A stretch of DNA of 64,000 bases. Origin: Romanomermis culicivorax. Lineage: Eukaryota > Nematoda > Enoplea > Mermithida > Mermithidae. Shown here piece after piece: positions 1 to 10,064 of this stretch (within the stretch, counting starts at the first letter, position 1; each line of letters opens with the position of its first letter). Position numbers and translations under genes: made by a program. The stretch covers positions 1,426,001-1,490,000 of the forward strand of contig CAWUHX010000045.1 of the NCBI GenBank assembly GCA_963922205.1, written 5' to 3'. The notes beneath the pieces were generated by a model. It was given only the letters and a program-made list of their open reading frames with translations, had not been told where the DNA came from and ran no database searches.

Positions 1-128
1 CTTCTTCTTCTTCTTCTTCTTCTTCTTCTTCTTCTTCTTCTTCTTCTTCTTCTTCTTCTTCTTCTTCTTCTTCTTCTTCTTCTTCTTCTTCTTCTTCTTC
101 TTCTTCTTCTTCTTCTTCTTCTTCTTCC
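1..128. repeat. (CTT)n trinucleotide microsatellite
   Basis: The window opens with an uninterrupted CTT array of about 42 units. Read on the minus strand it is GAA in frame with the adjacent acidic exon, so it can encode poly-glutamate. The left end is cut by the window. Confidence 0.97.
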
Positions 129-231
129 AAGGTAATATTCTCTGAATCCTCATCCAGTAGCAGTTCCTCTTCATCGGAAGTAATATCCTCTAAAATTTCC
201 ATAGGTATGTTGTCCTCCTCAGAAGTGATAT
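1..231 (-). CDS. Partial acidic exon running into poly-Glu (host gene, unidentified)
   Basis: On the minus strand the frame from about 231 to 1 is open and very rich in Glu, Asp and Ser, with repeated ITSEEDN / ITSDEEE-like blocks. It then passes directly into the GAA array as an unbroken run of Glu. A TTAAAAG sequence immediately upstream on the minus strand could be a splice acceptor for an internal exon. No catalytic domain is visible. Such acidic tracts are common in nucleolar, chromatin and transcription proteins, but nothing here identifies the family. The exon continues past the window edge, so length and C-terminus are unknown. It could also be a retroelement or pseudogene fragment. 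Confidence 0.45.
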
Positions 232-860
232 CCTTTTAAATAGGTTTCATTATAAAGATTATCGAAACTAGAACTATAAAAAACTAGAAAACACAACTAT
301 TTACCAAAATTTATACAGTAATAATGAAAAGTATTTTATAAATAGCAGAAACTATTAATTCTACAGTAGAGTTTTAATTATTGTTTACAACCCTGTTGCA
401 GTAATTTTCTTTTTTATGATGGGAAAGCTTTAAAGACCTCTATAACTTATGAACACATGGCTGTATCATTTCTTTAGCTTATTTTACTAGTATATAACCA
501 GTTAAAACCAGTTGAAACACCTGTTTTGCAGTACAACTCTAGTTTTTTTGTTTTGATTCTTAATACTATGAAAGAACTGTAATAGCTGTTTATAACCCTG
601 TTGCACCATCTTTTCTTTTTATGGAGAAAGCTTTAAAGACCACTATAACTTATGCGCACATGGCTATATTGTTTCTCTAGCTTTGACCTTGAAGATTACT
701 ATAATGAACAAACACAATTATTTGATCTAGCTTTGACCTTGAAGATTACTATGATGCACAAACACAACTATTTTCCCTAGGTTCTGTATGCATATGACAG
801 AACAAACGGTTACTGTAGGACATATAGCTGGAACATTTTTTCTGCTTATGTCACGTGCCA
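232..860. repeat. AT-rich stretch with diverged duplications
   Basis: No gene is seen. A 50-bp unit starting ctagctttgaccttgaag is tandemly duplicated at about 677-778. A longer diverged duplication pairs 413-480 with 618-690, sharing gctttaaagac and cataacttatg-like words. It looks like decayed repeat DNA. Confidence 0.6.
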
Positions 861-1263
861 ACGAATTTCGTCGAACATCACGTGATTCAAATCACAATTT
901 TTCGTTATGTTTTTCATTATGTTTTTCGTTACGTTTTGTGTTACAGTAATTTGCATCAATTTTACGTTTCGTTTTATAATTTTTACATGCAATTTATGTG
1001 TGTACTTTTTATGTTTTGTTTCTGTTTCATTTGCGCACATTTTATTTCTGTTTCCATTTATTATTTTCTATTGCACACGTAGACTACGGTATGTACCTGC
1101 TAGTCAAAAATTTCCGTTAGAGATAAGCTCTCCGAGCTCATCGCTGTAATTGGAGCATAACGTGCACCTCTTATCAGTAAAAACTAGCAACATTTCACAA
1201 CGTGAAACGACTAGTTTGAAATTCTCACTAGTTGATGTTCCTATGTTAAGCGTGGAGAGTGAA

Positions 1264-1348
1264 AACTTGCCCCAATGCTTAACCTTGTGAACTAGAAAAT
1301 GACTATGTGACCATAGGCATCTTCTGCAGCGATTTCCACTGCAGAAGT
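1264..1348 (+). repeat. 85-bp dispersed repeat ending in a short palindrome
   Basis: The same sequence, from cttgccccaatgc through the hairpin CTTCTGCAG-loop-CTGCAGAAG, recurs at 6591-6674 inside the Polinton relic. The palindrome has 9-bp arms and a 9-nt loop. Here it lies just before a purine tract (1351-1361), so it may belong to the 3' end of an LTR retrotransposon. Confidence 0.8.
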
Positions 1349-1350
1349 TA

Positions 1351-1760
1351 GCTTGGGGGAGTGTTAACTCTGCCCAAGGCGTACTGTAGTTTATGGAGCC
1401 CTTTAAAAGGGCTTGTTTTGTCATTTTTGGGTCTTGTCTTTTCCTTCGACTCTAATCATCTTGTTGCATTTTTAGCCTACATCTGGCATTTGCCGTTCGT
1501 TACCTTCATTATTATATTTTATATTACATCTGCGTTTGCTGCCCGTGAATAAATTTGCATACTCTCGCCTCCAGTCCTCTTTACGTTGCCAGCCACCGTA
1601 ATCCAGTCATAGGAGCTCACCCCCCCATCCCCATTGATCAAGAATCCCGTCACCCTCCCTGAGAAAACCCTTGATACCGCCTCCTGCCGACCCGCAGCTG
1701 CATTACCTTTTAGGCAGAATCGCTCCAGATTTCCATAGCTGCTCACTGCCGTCTGTAGGA
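1351..1760 (+). mobile_element. Possible LTR (purine tract followed by TG... boundary)
   Basis: A G-rich tract at 1351-1361 is followed by TGTTAACT at 1362, the arrangement of a polypurine tract followed by the 5' end of a 3' LTR. A TTTAAAAG box near 1401 and AATAAA near 1550 could be LTR promoter and polyadenylation signals. I could not find the matching second LTR or a convincing 3' boundary, so this may be a solo or truncated LTR. Confidence 0.3.
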
Positions 1761-2300
1761 CCCACGCTTTGACCCTGGAACCCGTCCCCCAGAGCTGAGT
1801 ACTTTGAGAAGAGGATTTAGTGAGTCTTCACAGGGGTTATTATTGTTGAGGGTATATTTGTGGGAATCCTCCTTAAGCTAGTTTCCCTTGGAAGTACCCT
1901 CAGTTGAGAAAGCCCTCAGACCCTTAAGGTCAGGGTCGATAAGGGGATTTAGATTAACAATCGGGTCCCCTACAGTACCCCATTCTGCGAATGGCACTGT
2001 CCCTCATTCCCAGTGAATGAGGACTAGGGATTGGCACCCCTGACCTGGTTGTGTTGTCCATTATTCTACAGCAGAACCCAAGGACAAGGACGAGGTACAT
2101 CATAGGTTTACCTGTGGTAGTACCAGCTGGGTTAGGTTCCCGAAACGAAGAATATATTAATGGAGCCACTCAACGGGGTCACAGCATGTCACTTGCAGTG
2201 TCATGGCCGTATTTCCTATGGAATATGGTATGGGTTTTTCCCATCAATGTGACTGATCATCCGCTTCATTTAATGTGACATGGCTCCGCTTCTTTTAATG
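1761..2300. other. No gene recognised
   Basis: This stretch is GC-richer than its flanks, with short open frames on both strands, none with recognisable motifs. It may be the continuation of an LTR-type element. Confidence 0.4.
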
Positions 2301-2305
2301 TGACA

Positions 2306-2470
2306 CTTATAACCCCAGGTCTTACACAGCCATCAAAATAATAGACTACTGTAGGATATATGACCTGAATATTTATTATGCTTATAACCCCACCTCTTAC
2401 ATACCCATCAAAATAACAGACTACTGTAGGATATGTGTCCATGATATTTATTATGCTTATAACCCGCCTT
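2306..2470 (+). repeat. 75-bp tandem repeat, about 2.2 copies
   Basis: Units starting cttataacccc begin at 2306, 2381 and 2456. Each contains catcaaaataa and gactactgtaggatat blocks and ends in atttattatg. The first two differ at about ten positions. Confidence 0.85.
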
Positions 2471-2817
2471 TTACTCTCTAAAATTTTAACCAATCTATAC
2501 ATTGCTCTTTTCTGCTGTATCAACCTGGGATATAAGATGCTAGTCGAGAGCAATGGGGTTACAGCACGATTTACCAACCTGTTTAATGGAACAAAACTGA
2601 GTTTATTTAAAGAAGTAAGCTGATATGAATTTTTCTTTTTTCTTTCTTTCAAAGCTTATAATGTTTTTCTTTAGCAATTTTGGCATTGGACCAACTCAAT
2701 ACATGAAATAGCACCAACTATTCCAAATGAATACAATGCTTTAGCAGTAAAACACCAAACAACAACAACAATAATGAAATGCAAAATGATCAATGAAGAT
2801 CATGATGGTGATGCTGA

Positions 2818-2996
2818 TCCTTCAGCAACAAAAATTGCTGGAAAAGGTGGTGATGGTAAGAAAATTGTTGGAGAAGAAGGCGAGGATGCCACAAAAATTG
2901 TTGGAAAAGGTGGTGATGCTACAAAAATCATTGGAGAAGACAACAATGCTATGAAAATCGCTGGAGAAGGGGGTGATGCTACTGTAGATCAAAAGA
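2818..2996 (+). repeat. Coding-frame minisatellite (10-11 residue unit)
   Basis: Five consecutive 30-33 bp units encode variants of ATKIVGKGGD. The frame stays open from 2774 to 3037 and then stops. The unit is Gly/Lys/Asp-rich and of no known function. It lies just upstream of a broken unknown gene and may be its N-terminal extension in another frame. Confidence 0.7.
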
Positions 2997-3033
2997 CAGT
3001 TAGCACTCAAATGATGTTTGTAACAAGCTCTTC

Positions 3034-3582
3034 ATGAGCTACCTCAATGATCCAGACTATGATTCAGCATTGGATAGGAGTTCACTGGATGCTGAAACCA
3101 AACATATTTGTGAATTATGTGTTCCAGCTTTAGATATTCCATAGGTTTCTGATGACCAAGTAGTAAAATGTGAAAAATTTTTTATAATTATATGTGCTGA
3201 ACTGGCTATACAAAACATCTTATTGGGGTGTGTTTTTGATTGTTATTGTGCAAAAGATGTAGGAATTATTGAGGATCATCAGTGTGGGGGTCATTATTGC
3301 TTATATAATAATGCAATTATACCAACAGTTGATCATTTATATGAGAAGATGGGGGTTATTATTGACTGTTTTGAGTATGTTATTGGCGAGGTTCAAGGTT
3401 ATTATTGTCTTCGTGCCTTTAAGCAGATGATTGATGTATTTCATTGTATTCCACTTACAAGTACTGGTTGTAAGATTGTTAAGGATACTTAAGCTCATTT
3501 TATTGATGAAGGTTATTATTATAATTTTGATGATGGTGTTGTTATGGACACACTACGCGAGTTCATTAATGGCAAAATGTAA
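3034..3582 (+). pseudogene. Unknown Cys-containing protein, broken by two stops
   Basis: From the ATG at 3034 one frame remains coding-like for about 180 codons to a TAA at 3580-3582. It is interrupted by in-frame stops near 3142 and 3490. The product would be acidic at the N-terminus (starting MSYLNDPDYD), then hydrophobic and Cys/Tyr-rich (for example CVFDCYCAKD), ending near LREFINGKM. I do not recognise the family. Its strand, its state of decay and its place just upstream of the packaging ATPase make it a candidate accessory gene of the Polinton element, but this is inference from context. A host pseudogene is also possible. Confidence 0.4.
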
Positions 3583-3854
3583 AGTTTTGTTTACGCACAT
3601 TATAATTTTGTATGCCTAATTAATTAATTAATTAATCAATGCTTGCTTGCTTGATATATATATATCCTCATATATCCTTTGCATGTATCTTATTTTTGCA
3701 TACAATTATTATTATTATTACACATTACAGTAATACTATTCTATTTAGTTTTATGCTTTATGCCTGTATTGTGTTTTATTGTATTGTAATTTTGGTAATT
3801 ATAAATAACAAACTGTTTAAAATAAAATCATTTTAAAAATTGTTCAAGTAAAAA

Positions 3855-4579
3855 GTGGCTGGTTTTTGTCATGAGAGAGGGAAAGAGAGAGACATGTCAG
3901 ATGTAGAAGAGTTTTATATAAGGAAACATCCATTTAATTGCATAGTTTCTGCTTCAACAAAATCAGGAAAAACTCAATTTGTTAAAAAATTAGTGATTTT
4001 TGCAGAAGAAATAATTCACCCTGCTCCTGTAAAAATTTATTGGTGTTATTCGAAATGGCAAGAAGCTTATGATGAATTAGTTCAAAAATGTTCTTATGTA
4101 GAATTTATTCAAGGTTCACCTGACTTGGATGAACTTCAGAAAAGTAAAGACACACCTAAATTATTAATTATGGATGATATGATGCAAAATTAAAGAATGG
4201 TCAATGTTTAACTCAACTTTTCACTAAAGGCTCGCATCACTGGAACTTATCAAATATACATATAGTTCAGTATGCATTTTTTGATGGAATGCGTACGAGT
4301 AGAATAAATGCTCAATATTTAATTTTTTTTAAAAACCCTAGCAATAGGTTAAAATTTCGCACACTGGCTCAACAGATTTTCCCAACTAATTCAAATTATT
4401 TCATAGAGGTCTATGAGGATGCTACCAAAATACCATATTTTTATTTATTAATAGATCTTACACAGACATGTCCTGAAAAATACCGACTTAGACCTAACAT
4501 ATTTCCTGACAATAATCACATGATTTTATATACAGCTAAAAAATTTATCATTTTTACAAAAAAACATTTTGCAAGTTAG
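3855..4579 (+). pseudogene. Polinton packaging ATPase (FtsK/HerA-type, A32-like)
   Basis: This would power genome packaging into the capsid. Reading from the ATG near 3855 (or the inner one at 3894), a Walker A-like ASTKSGKTQ occurs about 30-40 residues in, and a Walker B-like LLIMDDMM follows near 4165. An in-frame TAA at 4191 breaks the gene. The C-terminal half resumes with TKGSHHWNLS and continues in the 4289-4579 frame, with RINAQYLIFFKNP and PYFYLLIDL motifs typical of Polinton ATPases. The first Gly of the P-loop is replaced by Ser or Ala, but GKT is kept. Total length, about 240 residues, fits the family. It is non-functional as it stands because of the internal stop and a frame change. 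Confidence 0.85.
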
Positions 4580-5234
4580 TCGGATCTTATTATTTATTGA
4601 TATGTCATGCAGTAAATACACTTTTTTAATAGACTTACTGCAATTGTTTTTATATCAATTTTTATTGTATGGTTACAACATCCTTTCAAAATTTATGAAA
4701 ATAAAGAAACTGTAAATGTTATGGATTTTATGATAACAAATGCAAATAATGGTACAGCTTGGAAATATTTATGGGAAAATTATAAATTGCATGTAACACC
4801 CTCACTATGTTTTGTAGAAAAATTTTACAATGTCCTCAGAATGATGGTCAATTTATGCAATTATGAGCATGTTTCAAAATATATATTTTCAGTCCTACTG
4901 TATTTTCTTGTTGTAGCTGTACCAATAAATTTCAAAACTTGCACATCACGGGTACTAAGTTACGATATATTGATACTGTAGATTTATTACTTAGTCAGAA
5001 GAAAATATTTTACAGTACAACAGTTTAGTCGGAATTTTCAAAGAGGTTGGTCATTTTTTCTATAATTTGCTTGCTTGTTTTGTGTCAATTACAATGTCCA
5101 CTTTGTTTGAAGTTTTTGTCAGAATGGTGCAAAATAAAGTAAAAGGTAAAAATTTTATATCTATTCTACCTACTTATTAAATGATAATATTATTTTTTTG
5201 AGGTAAAATACTAAACAACAAACAGAAACAAAAG
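4580..5234 (+). other. Degenerate coding-like stretch between ATPase and next ORF
   Basis: An open frame at 4721-4981 (about 86 codons, hydrophobic C-terminal half) lies here, with coding-like segments in neighbouring frames. I cannot assign it to a Polinton family. Between 4985 and 5234 I see only AT-rich DNA. Confidence 0.3.
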
Positions 5235-5474
5235 ATGGCTGATTTGTTTTGGACTCATTTCTCACCTGAAGCAAAAACTTTTTACAAACACATAGCTAAG
5301 GCGCACAATCACTTACGTCGTGAAGTTGGTTTACCTATGGGATGTAAAAAAGTTACACAGTTTTGGTGTTTTGCTAAATTATTACTAATTGAATTGGATA
5401 TGATCGAACCTTGCTCTATTTTTGTAGAAGATCTTTTTTTAAAGCTAAATACAAGTCATAAATATTTTTTATGA
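5235..5474 (+). CDS. Unknown small ORF in Polinton cluster
   Basis: This is a 79-codon frame starting MADLFWTHF. It contains several His, Lys and Arg residues in its first half (KHIAKAHNHLRRE) and a Cys/Phe/Trp-containing middle. No family is recognised. It is on the same strand as, and between, the ATPase and the small basic protein, so it is probably a Polinton accessory gene or the remnant of one. A further in-phase frame after the stop may be its lost C-terminus. Confidence 0.4.
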   Translation: MADLFWTHFSPEAKTFYKHIAKAHNHLRREVGLPMGCKKVTQFWCFAKLLLIELDMIEPCSIFVEDLFLKLNTSHKYFL

Positions 5475-5618
5475 ATATGAATAATTTTTGTGCTTTTTCT
5501 ATGTGTGAAGAGTTGAATGTTGTTATACAAAATGAAGCTTTATTACTGTCGTAATGTAATACATTAATTGTTTCAATGTTCATTTAGCTTCTGGTCATTA
5601 TTGTAATATTTTTCTGCA

Positions 5619-5980
5619 GTGTACAGTCTGTTTTGCACAGCTTCTAGATTGAAGAAAGATATTCACAACCTGAATGTGTTGAAAAATTCAAACTGTATTC
5701 AAAGACGTGTTTTTCTTCAACATTCTTCCCCCGATCTGATCTGTTGTATATCTGAAATCTGTTTAAACATATTGAACAGTAATATTCCTATTAATTCTAA
5801 GTTGAAAAAGAAATTGGTAAAACATAATATATTGCTTAGAGCTTTAGCTACAAGACACAAAAAAACAAGAAAAAGGATTTACATAATAAATGTGCGAGAA
5901 TTGTTCAAAGTAGTGGAGCATTTTTACCTCTAGTATTACGGACTTTATTATCTACACTAGCAACTTTTGTTAGAGAGAAA
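5619..5980 (+). pseudogene. Small basic Polinton protein with hydrophobic C-terminus
   Basis: The frame at 5619-5933 encodes a Lys/Arg-rich protein containing CISEICLNILNSNIP, then a basic stretch (KLKKKLVKHN, RHKKTRKR). After a frameshift near 5870-5890 the expected hydrophobic tail continues in another frame (SSGAFLPLVLRTLL, then TAG near 5986). This layout of a helical N-terminus, a basic middle and a Gly/Leu-rich tail matches a small protein seen recurrently in Polinton/adintovirus loci. Its role is unknown to me. A virion or DNA-binding role is inferred from the charge. The first residues may lie in a different frame. Confidence 0.6.
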
Positions 5981-5990
5981 TTATTATAGA

Positions 5991-6587
5991 ATGAAATTTA
6001 CGAGTAAATTTGTTCTTATTCCTCATGAGGTTCTGAATAAGCTGAATAACTCACATGCTTCTTCTTCTTCGACTGCAAATGAAAAGACAGGTAAAACATA
6101 ACAAGTTGACATATATGGTAATAAATTAGAGCATATTTTGAAGGATAATACATTAACACATGAAGAACAGTACAAAATGTACCCACAATTATTTTCACAA
6201 TATTTAACTATTGAACATAAAAACGCTCAACCTGCTACCTTAATTTTGAAACAAAAGGTTATCGAAGATAGTGAAAATGATGGTGCTAATTTGGAAGAAA
6301 AAGAAAAAATGGTTAAATGATGAAAAGTTACTTAGCGGAATTCCTAAACAATTTAAACATTCAGCATCCTTATTATTAGAACATAAGCGACTAAACCCTA
6401 GTATAAATGTTAATCAGCAAGGATAAGTATTAATTGATGGAAAATTAATCCAAGGATCACATATTATTGATTTATTACATGACTTGTCGCATAAACGTTT
6501 AAAATTTACGCAACCATTAGGAGTAACCAAATTTGCTATTGCTTTGAGAAAACATAATGTACCCTTAGAGGCTATAGGAAATCTTTT
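5991..6587 (+). pseudogene. Conserved Polinton protein upstream of integrase (function unknown)
   Basis: From the ATG at 5991 (MKFTSKFVLIPHEVL) the frame runs through a short stop near 6098. It then continues as a charged helical region around 6138-6320 and a C-terminal block containing GKLIQGSHIIDLLHDL and KHNVPLEAIGN near 6440-6580. The C-terminal block, with an IxGSxIxDLL-like pattern followed by a basic LKFTQPLGV segment, resembles an uncharacterised protein common in Maverick elements. Two or more stops or frameshifts break it. Its last codons run into an inserted repeat at 6587. The function is not known. Confidence 0.6.
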
Positions 6588-6741
6588 AAAACTTGCCCCA
6601 ATGCTTAACCTTGTGAACTAGAAAATGACTATGTGACCATAGGCATCTTCTGCAGCGATTTCCACTGCAGAAGACCATAGGCATCTTCTGCAGCGATTTC
6701 CACTGCAGAAGAATCTTCTGCAGCAATTTCCACTGCAGAAG
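6587..6741 (+). repeat. Inserted repeat with three palindromic hairpin units
   Basis: A near-exact copy of 1264-1348 starts at about 6591. Its terminal hairpin unit (CTTCTGCAG...CTGCAGAAG) is then repeated at about 6648-6674, 6685-6711 and 6712-6741, the last with one change. The insert separates the conserved unknown protein from the integrase region. Confidence 0.85.
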
Positions 6742-6977
6742 AAATCTTCACTGTACCTCAGAAGCTCTCCTACAAAACATCTGTGGAAAAATCAGATGAT
6801 CAGGCAAGCAGTAGTCTTAAGCCTTTGAATAAATTGCTCGTGAAAGGCATTGGCTTATTTTCAAGTAGCAAAGAAGATATCAAAGACAATTCATTCTTGA
6901 GTAAAGGAGCCTTGACAAAAAAGGAAATACAATAAAAATTTGGATCACTCAGACAGTATACTCCTTCGTACTAGAAC

Positions 6978-8068
6978 AATGAATACCTTACTTTTGAAAT
7001 TGTACAAAAATTTACAAGGAAATCCTACAGTCTTTTCTAGTATTGAAAAATTATATGTTGAGGCTAGAAAACACTATAAAACAATTACAGGTAAAAATGT
7101 TAAAGATTAGCTCTCCAAACAAGATAGCTACACCCTACATAAGCAAGTCAACCAAAAGTTTTCACATGACTGTATCTATGCCATAGCTATGGATCAACAA
7201 TGGGAAATTAATTTGGCTGATATGTCTTCTTTAGCAGATTTTATAAATATATGTTTATATATATAGATGTGTAAAGTAAATATGGATGAGTTGAACCATT
7301 AAAATAAAAACATGCAAAGGATGTATGCGATGCTCTTCAAAATATTTTAAAAAGAGGTCAAATCCCTTGGAGAGTGCCCAGCAATAAAGGAAAAGAATTT
7401 GTCAACAAAGATTTCCGGAAATTATTAAAAGCTAATGATATACATTTTTTTACTTTCCAGAATGAAGACATAAAATGTCCAATGGTGCAACAGTTTAATA
7501 GAACCTTAAAAACTAAATTATTTGAGGATCTTATAGAATTTACCACTTATAAATGGCTTGATATTTTACCAGCAGTTGTTTTGAACTATAATCATTATAT
7601 TCATAGATCAATTAGTGAAAAACCTATTAATGTGAAATATTCTAATGAAAAATTTATATGGCAAAGACTTTACCCTGAAAGCTCATACACTAGAAGATCT
7701 AAGATTGATATAGGAGATTACGTACGAATTAGTAAGCATAGAGATGTGTTCGACAAAGATTATGTACCTCAATAGAGTGAAGAAGTTTTTAGGGGAAAAA
7801 TATTGTGAAGACTAGAAACCATATAGAATTCAAGATTTGGAAGGGGAGGATATAGAAAGACATTTTTATGAAAAAGAGCTACAGAAAATTGATTTTAACC
7901 CCAATATCAAAGAATACAAAATTGAAAAGATTTTAAAAACTAAGTGCTTACTAGATGGTTAGTATAGAGTACTTGTGAAGTGGAGGGGTTATCCTGAAAA
8001 ATTCAACAGTTGGATTTTAGAAAAGGTGATACAAAATGATGACGACGACGATTATAATGAACAACTTT
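6978..8068 (+). pseudogene. Polinton DDE integrase with C-terminal chromodomain (catalytic residues changed)
   Basis: Retroviral-like integrase, which would insert the element into chromosomes. Coding-like sequence begins near 6978. A zinc-binding-like N-terminal region and a WEINLADMSS block (about 7204-7233) lead to the core at 7374-7775, containing NKGKEFVNKDF and NEDIKCPMVQQFNRTLK. The C-terminal part contains YRVLVKWRGYPEKFNSW near 7965-8015, a typical chromodomain signature, and the frame ends NDDDDDYNEQL at 8068. Stops occur near 7108, 7264, 7773 and 7960, with frameshifts around 7290-7370. At all three positions where a DDE acid is expected I read amides: Asn, Asn and Gln. The copy is therefore catalytically dead by two independent criteria. 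Confidence 0.85.
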
Positions 8069-8517
8069 GAACTGGCATACTATGTTCAAGAAGATGCAAT
8101 TTTATCAAAAATTTTCCTAGGGGTTTCTACTTGAGATACATTACCGGACATAGTTAAAAGACCTGTGGCTTTAATTGCAAACACTGATACATCTTTTCAA
8201 AAAGGAAGTCTTATATAGCTATGTATTTCAATAATGATAACTCTGTATATTATTTTGATTCATACAGTTTACCACCAATTATTCCTGCTTTTATAAACTA
8301 TATTAACAAAAATGCTCCAGTAAGACACACAAATAAGAAACGCCTACAAAACTTTTATAGCAGAGTTTGCAGTGTATATACCTTGTATTTTTTGTATTAT
8401 AAAGTGTGACATGTTCCTATGTATAAAGTGTTTGAAAGTTTTAGTAATACAAATTTTGCTTACAATGATAATTTAGTTTGTAAGTTTTTTCTTTGTAAAT
8501 TTTCTGTGAAAGGTTGA
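8057..8517 (+). pseudogene. Polinton cysteine protease (adenain/Ulp1-like)
   Basis: Adenain-like proteases mature virion proteins. The ATG at 8057 overlaps the end of the integrase frame. The segments ILSKIFLGVST and LIANTDTSFQKGS (about 8098-8215) precede a small deletion where the catalytic His-Trp would be expected. After the frame change the 8221-8409 frame carries YYFDSYSLPPIIPAF and then RVCSVY, in which the Cys is the expected nucleophile and the usual Gly-Gln before Tyr is altered. A stop at 8407-8409 is followed by the in-frame C-terminal block ending near 8517. An in-frame TGA near 8132, the loss of the His region and the 8407 stop make this a pseudogene. Confidence 0.8.
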
Positions 8518-8716
8518 TTGCAGAATAAAATATGTTTGTGTTTGTAAAAGTTAACTCCGTCTTCTTTATGTATTTTTGTATAATTTTATTACTTTACTAG
8601 CTCTGCCTTCTTTATGTATTTTTGTATAATTTTATTGGTTACTTTACTAGCTCCACCTTTTTATTGAATTTATAATTAATTATCTATTTGTTAAATAAAG
8701 ATTTTTTTATTCTGAA

Positions 8717-8926
8717 ATGGTTAGTAGTAATAGCACTTCAGCAGAATCATCTCGCGTCAGTTTTTTGGATTTTTTTGGAAAATGCTTACCTCGAAACGAA
8801 GTGGTGTTCTTTAGTCAGGTCAAACCAATATATATTGTAGTCATTACAGATATTATAAATTTATCTCTCTACAATAATAATACACTGTTGTCGGTTGGTT
8901 TATTGTGTGCTTGTATAGGGTATTAA
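8717..8926 (+). CDS. Small Polinton-associated membrane protein
   Basis: A 69-codon frame from ATG 8717. A Ser/Thr-rich N-terminus precedes PRNEVVFFSQVKPIYIVV, a long hydrophobic segment (about residues 35-52), then a loop with LSLYNNN and a second hydrophobic segment ending GLLCACIGY. Two membrane spans with this FFSQV...NLS...IGY pattern recur next to Polinton capsid genes. The TAA at 8924 is followed in frame by LPSP, so the original protein was probably slightly longer. It lies between the protease and the penton gene on the same strand. The function is unknown. A role in membrane interaction is inferred from topology only. Confidence 0.6.
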   Translation: MVSSNSTSAESSRVSFLDFFGKCLPRNEVVFFSQVKPIYIVVITDIINLSLYNNNTLLSVGLLCACIGY

Positions 8927-9005
8927 TTACCTAGCCCCATGGCAGGACTATTACCGTCACCTAACTTGTTGAAGACAATACCTACAACAGCTAACATTAT
9001 AAATA

Positions 9006-9906
9006 ATGACAACCTTTGATGATCAGTTTTATGTCACTTTACCTTGTAATAACAAATATGGAAACATACCCCAGATTTTTCAGCCCATCTACTCTACCGT
9101 CTGAAGCTGGATGGTAGTTGGGAGGTAATGTTAAGTGAAATAATATACCTCTATATCTGGGCTACAATTTCCAACCATGGTGAAGATAATGTAATAACGT
9201 TAAATATGGATGGTGTTGGTAATAAAGTTGAACCTATTAAAGAAATTAAAATTATAGTTTTTGAAAAACATTACTTTATGGTATCTGAGTTAATTGATGA
9301 ATTGAATGCAAAGATTGGAGAGAGATTGCAGGAACTGACATTGAAATCATGTTTTCATATGATGAACATGGTCCAGGTTTGGTTAATTTGAAAATAAAAA
9401 GTGGTGCAAGTTTGTGTAGAATCAATCTAAGCAACCATTTAATGGAAATTCTAGGTTTTAGCACAGCCAATACTGCTTCTGATGCAACTGCCAATGATTT
9501 TTTAAATAGAAGTGTGAATATTAACCTATATACTGTTGGAGAAAGACCGCAAAAGTCTAAATCACATATTCCATTATCCAAATCTATTTTTATTGCCGAT
9601 CCCAGAAATAAACATTTACATATGTTATTAATTCAACCACCAAATTTAAAGGATTTACAGAGTTTTTATGTTTATTGTAATATTACTGAAAATCAAATCC
9701 TTGGGAATACTTTAGCATGACTTTTACGTATATTAAATGTGCAGAGAAAATACAAAGATATTGTAAGTCCATTATATGAAACACTTGACTTTATACCAAT
9801 CAAATTAAAAGAAGTTAGGGTACTCGAAATTAATATAAAAAACAGTATAAATGCATTTATACCCTTCCAATTCAGGAATGTTATAGTTAAATTACGTTTC
9901 TCATGA
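9006..9906 (+). pseudogene. Polinton penton / minor capsid protein (single jelly roll)
   Basis: The ATG at 9006 starts MTTFDDQFYVTLPCNNKYG, the usual opening of this family. A frame change near 9100 leads to the GSWEVMLSEI block. Further frames at 9128-9391 and 9349-9720 carry YFMVSELIDELN, SGASLCRINLSNHLMEILGF and ERPQKSKSHIPLSKS. After a TGA at 9718 the C-terminal jelly-roll strands continue (IVSPLYETLDFIPIKLKEV) to NVIVKLRFS and TGA at 9904-9906. At about 300 residues it matches the family's normal length. At least three breaks are present. It would occupy the capsid vertices next to the major capsid protein encoded downstream. Confidence 0.8.
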
Positions 9907-10064
9907 CCTACTCCTTCATTCCTATAATAATGGTATCAAATTTTCACTAGCGTTTATTCATTCATTTGCATTTGCACATGTTGTTGTCAGGTTTAATTTT
10001 CGAAAATGCTCTTAGTTTATCTATTTATTTATTTACTTGTTCATTTTCATTTACGAAGCAAGAT

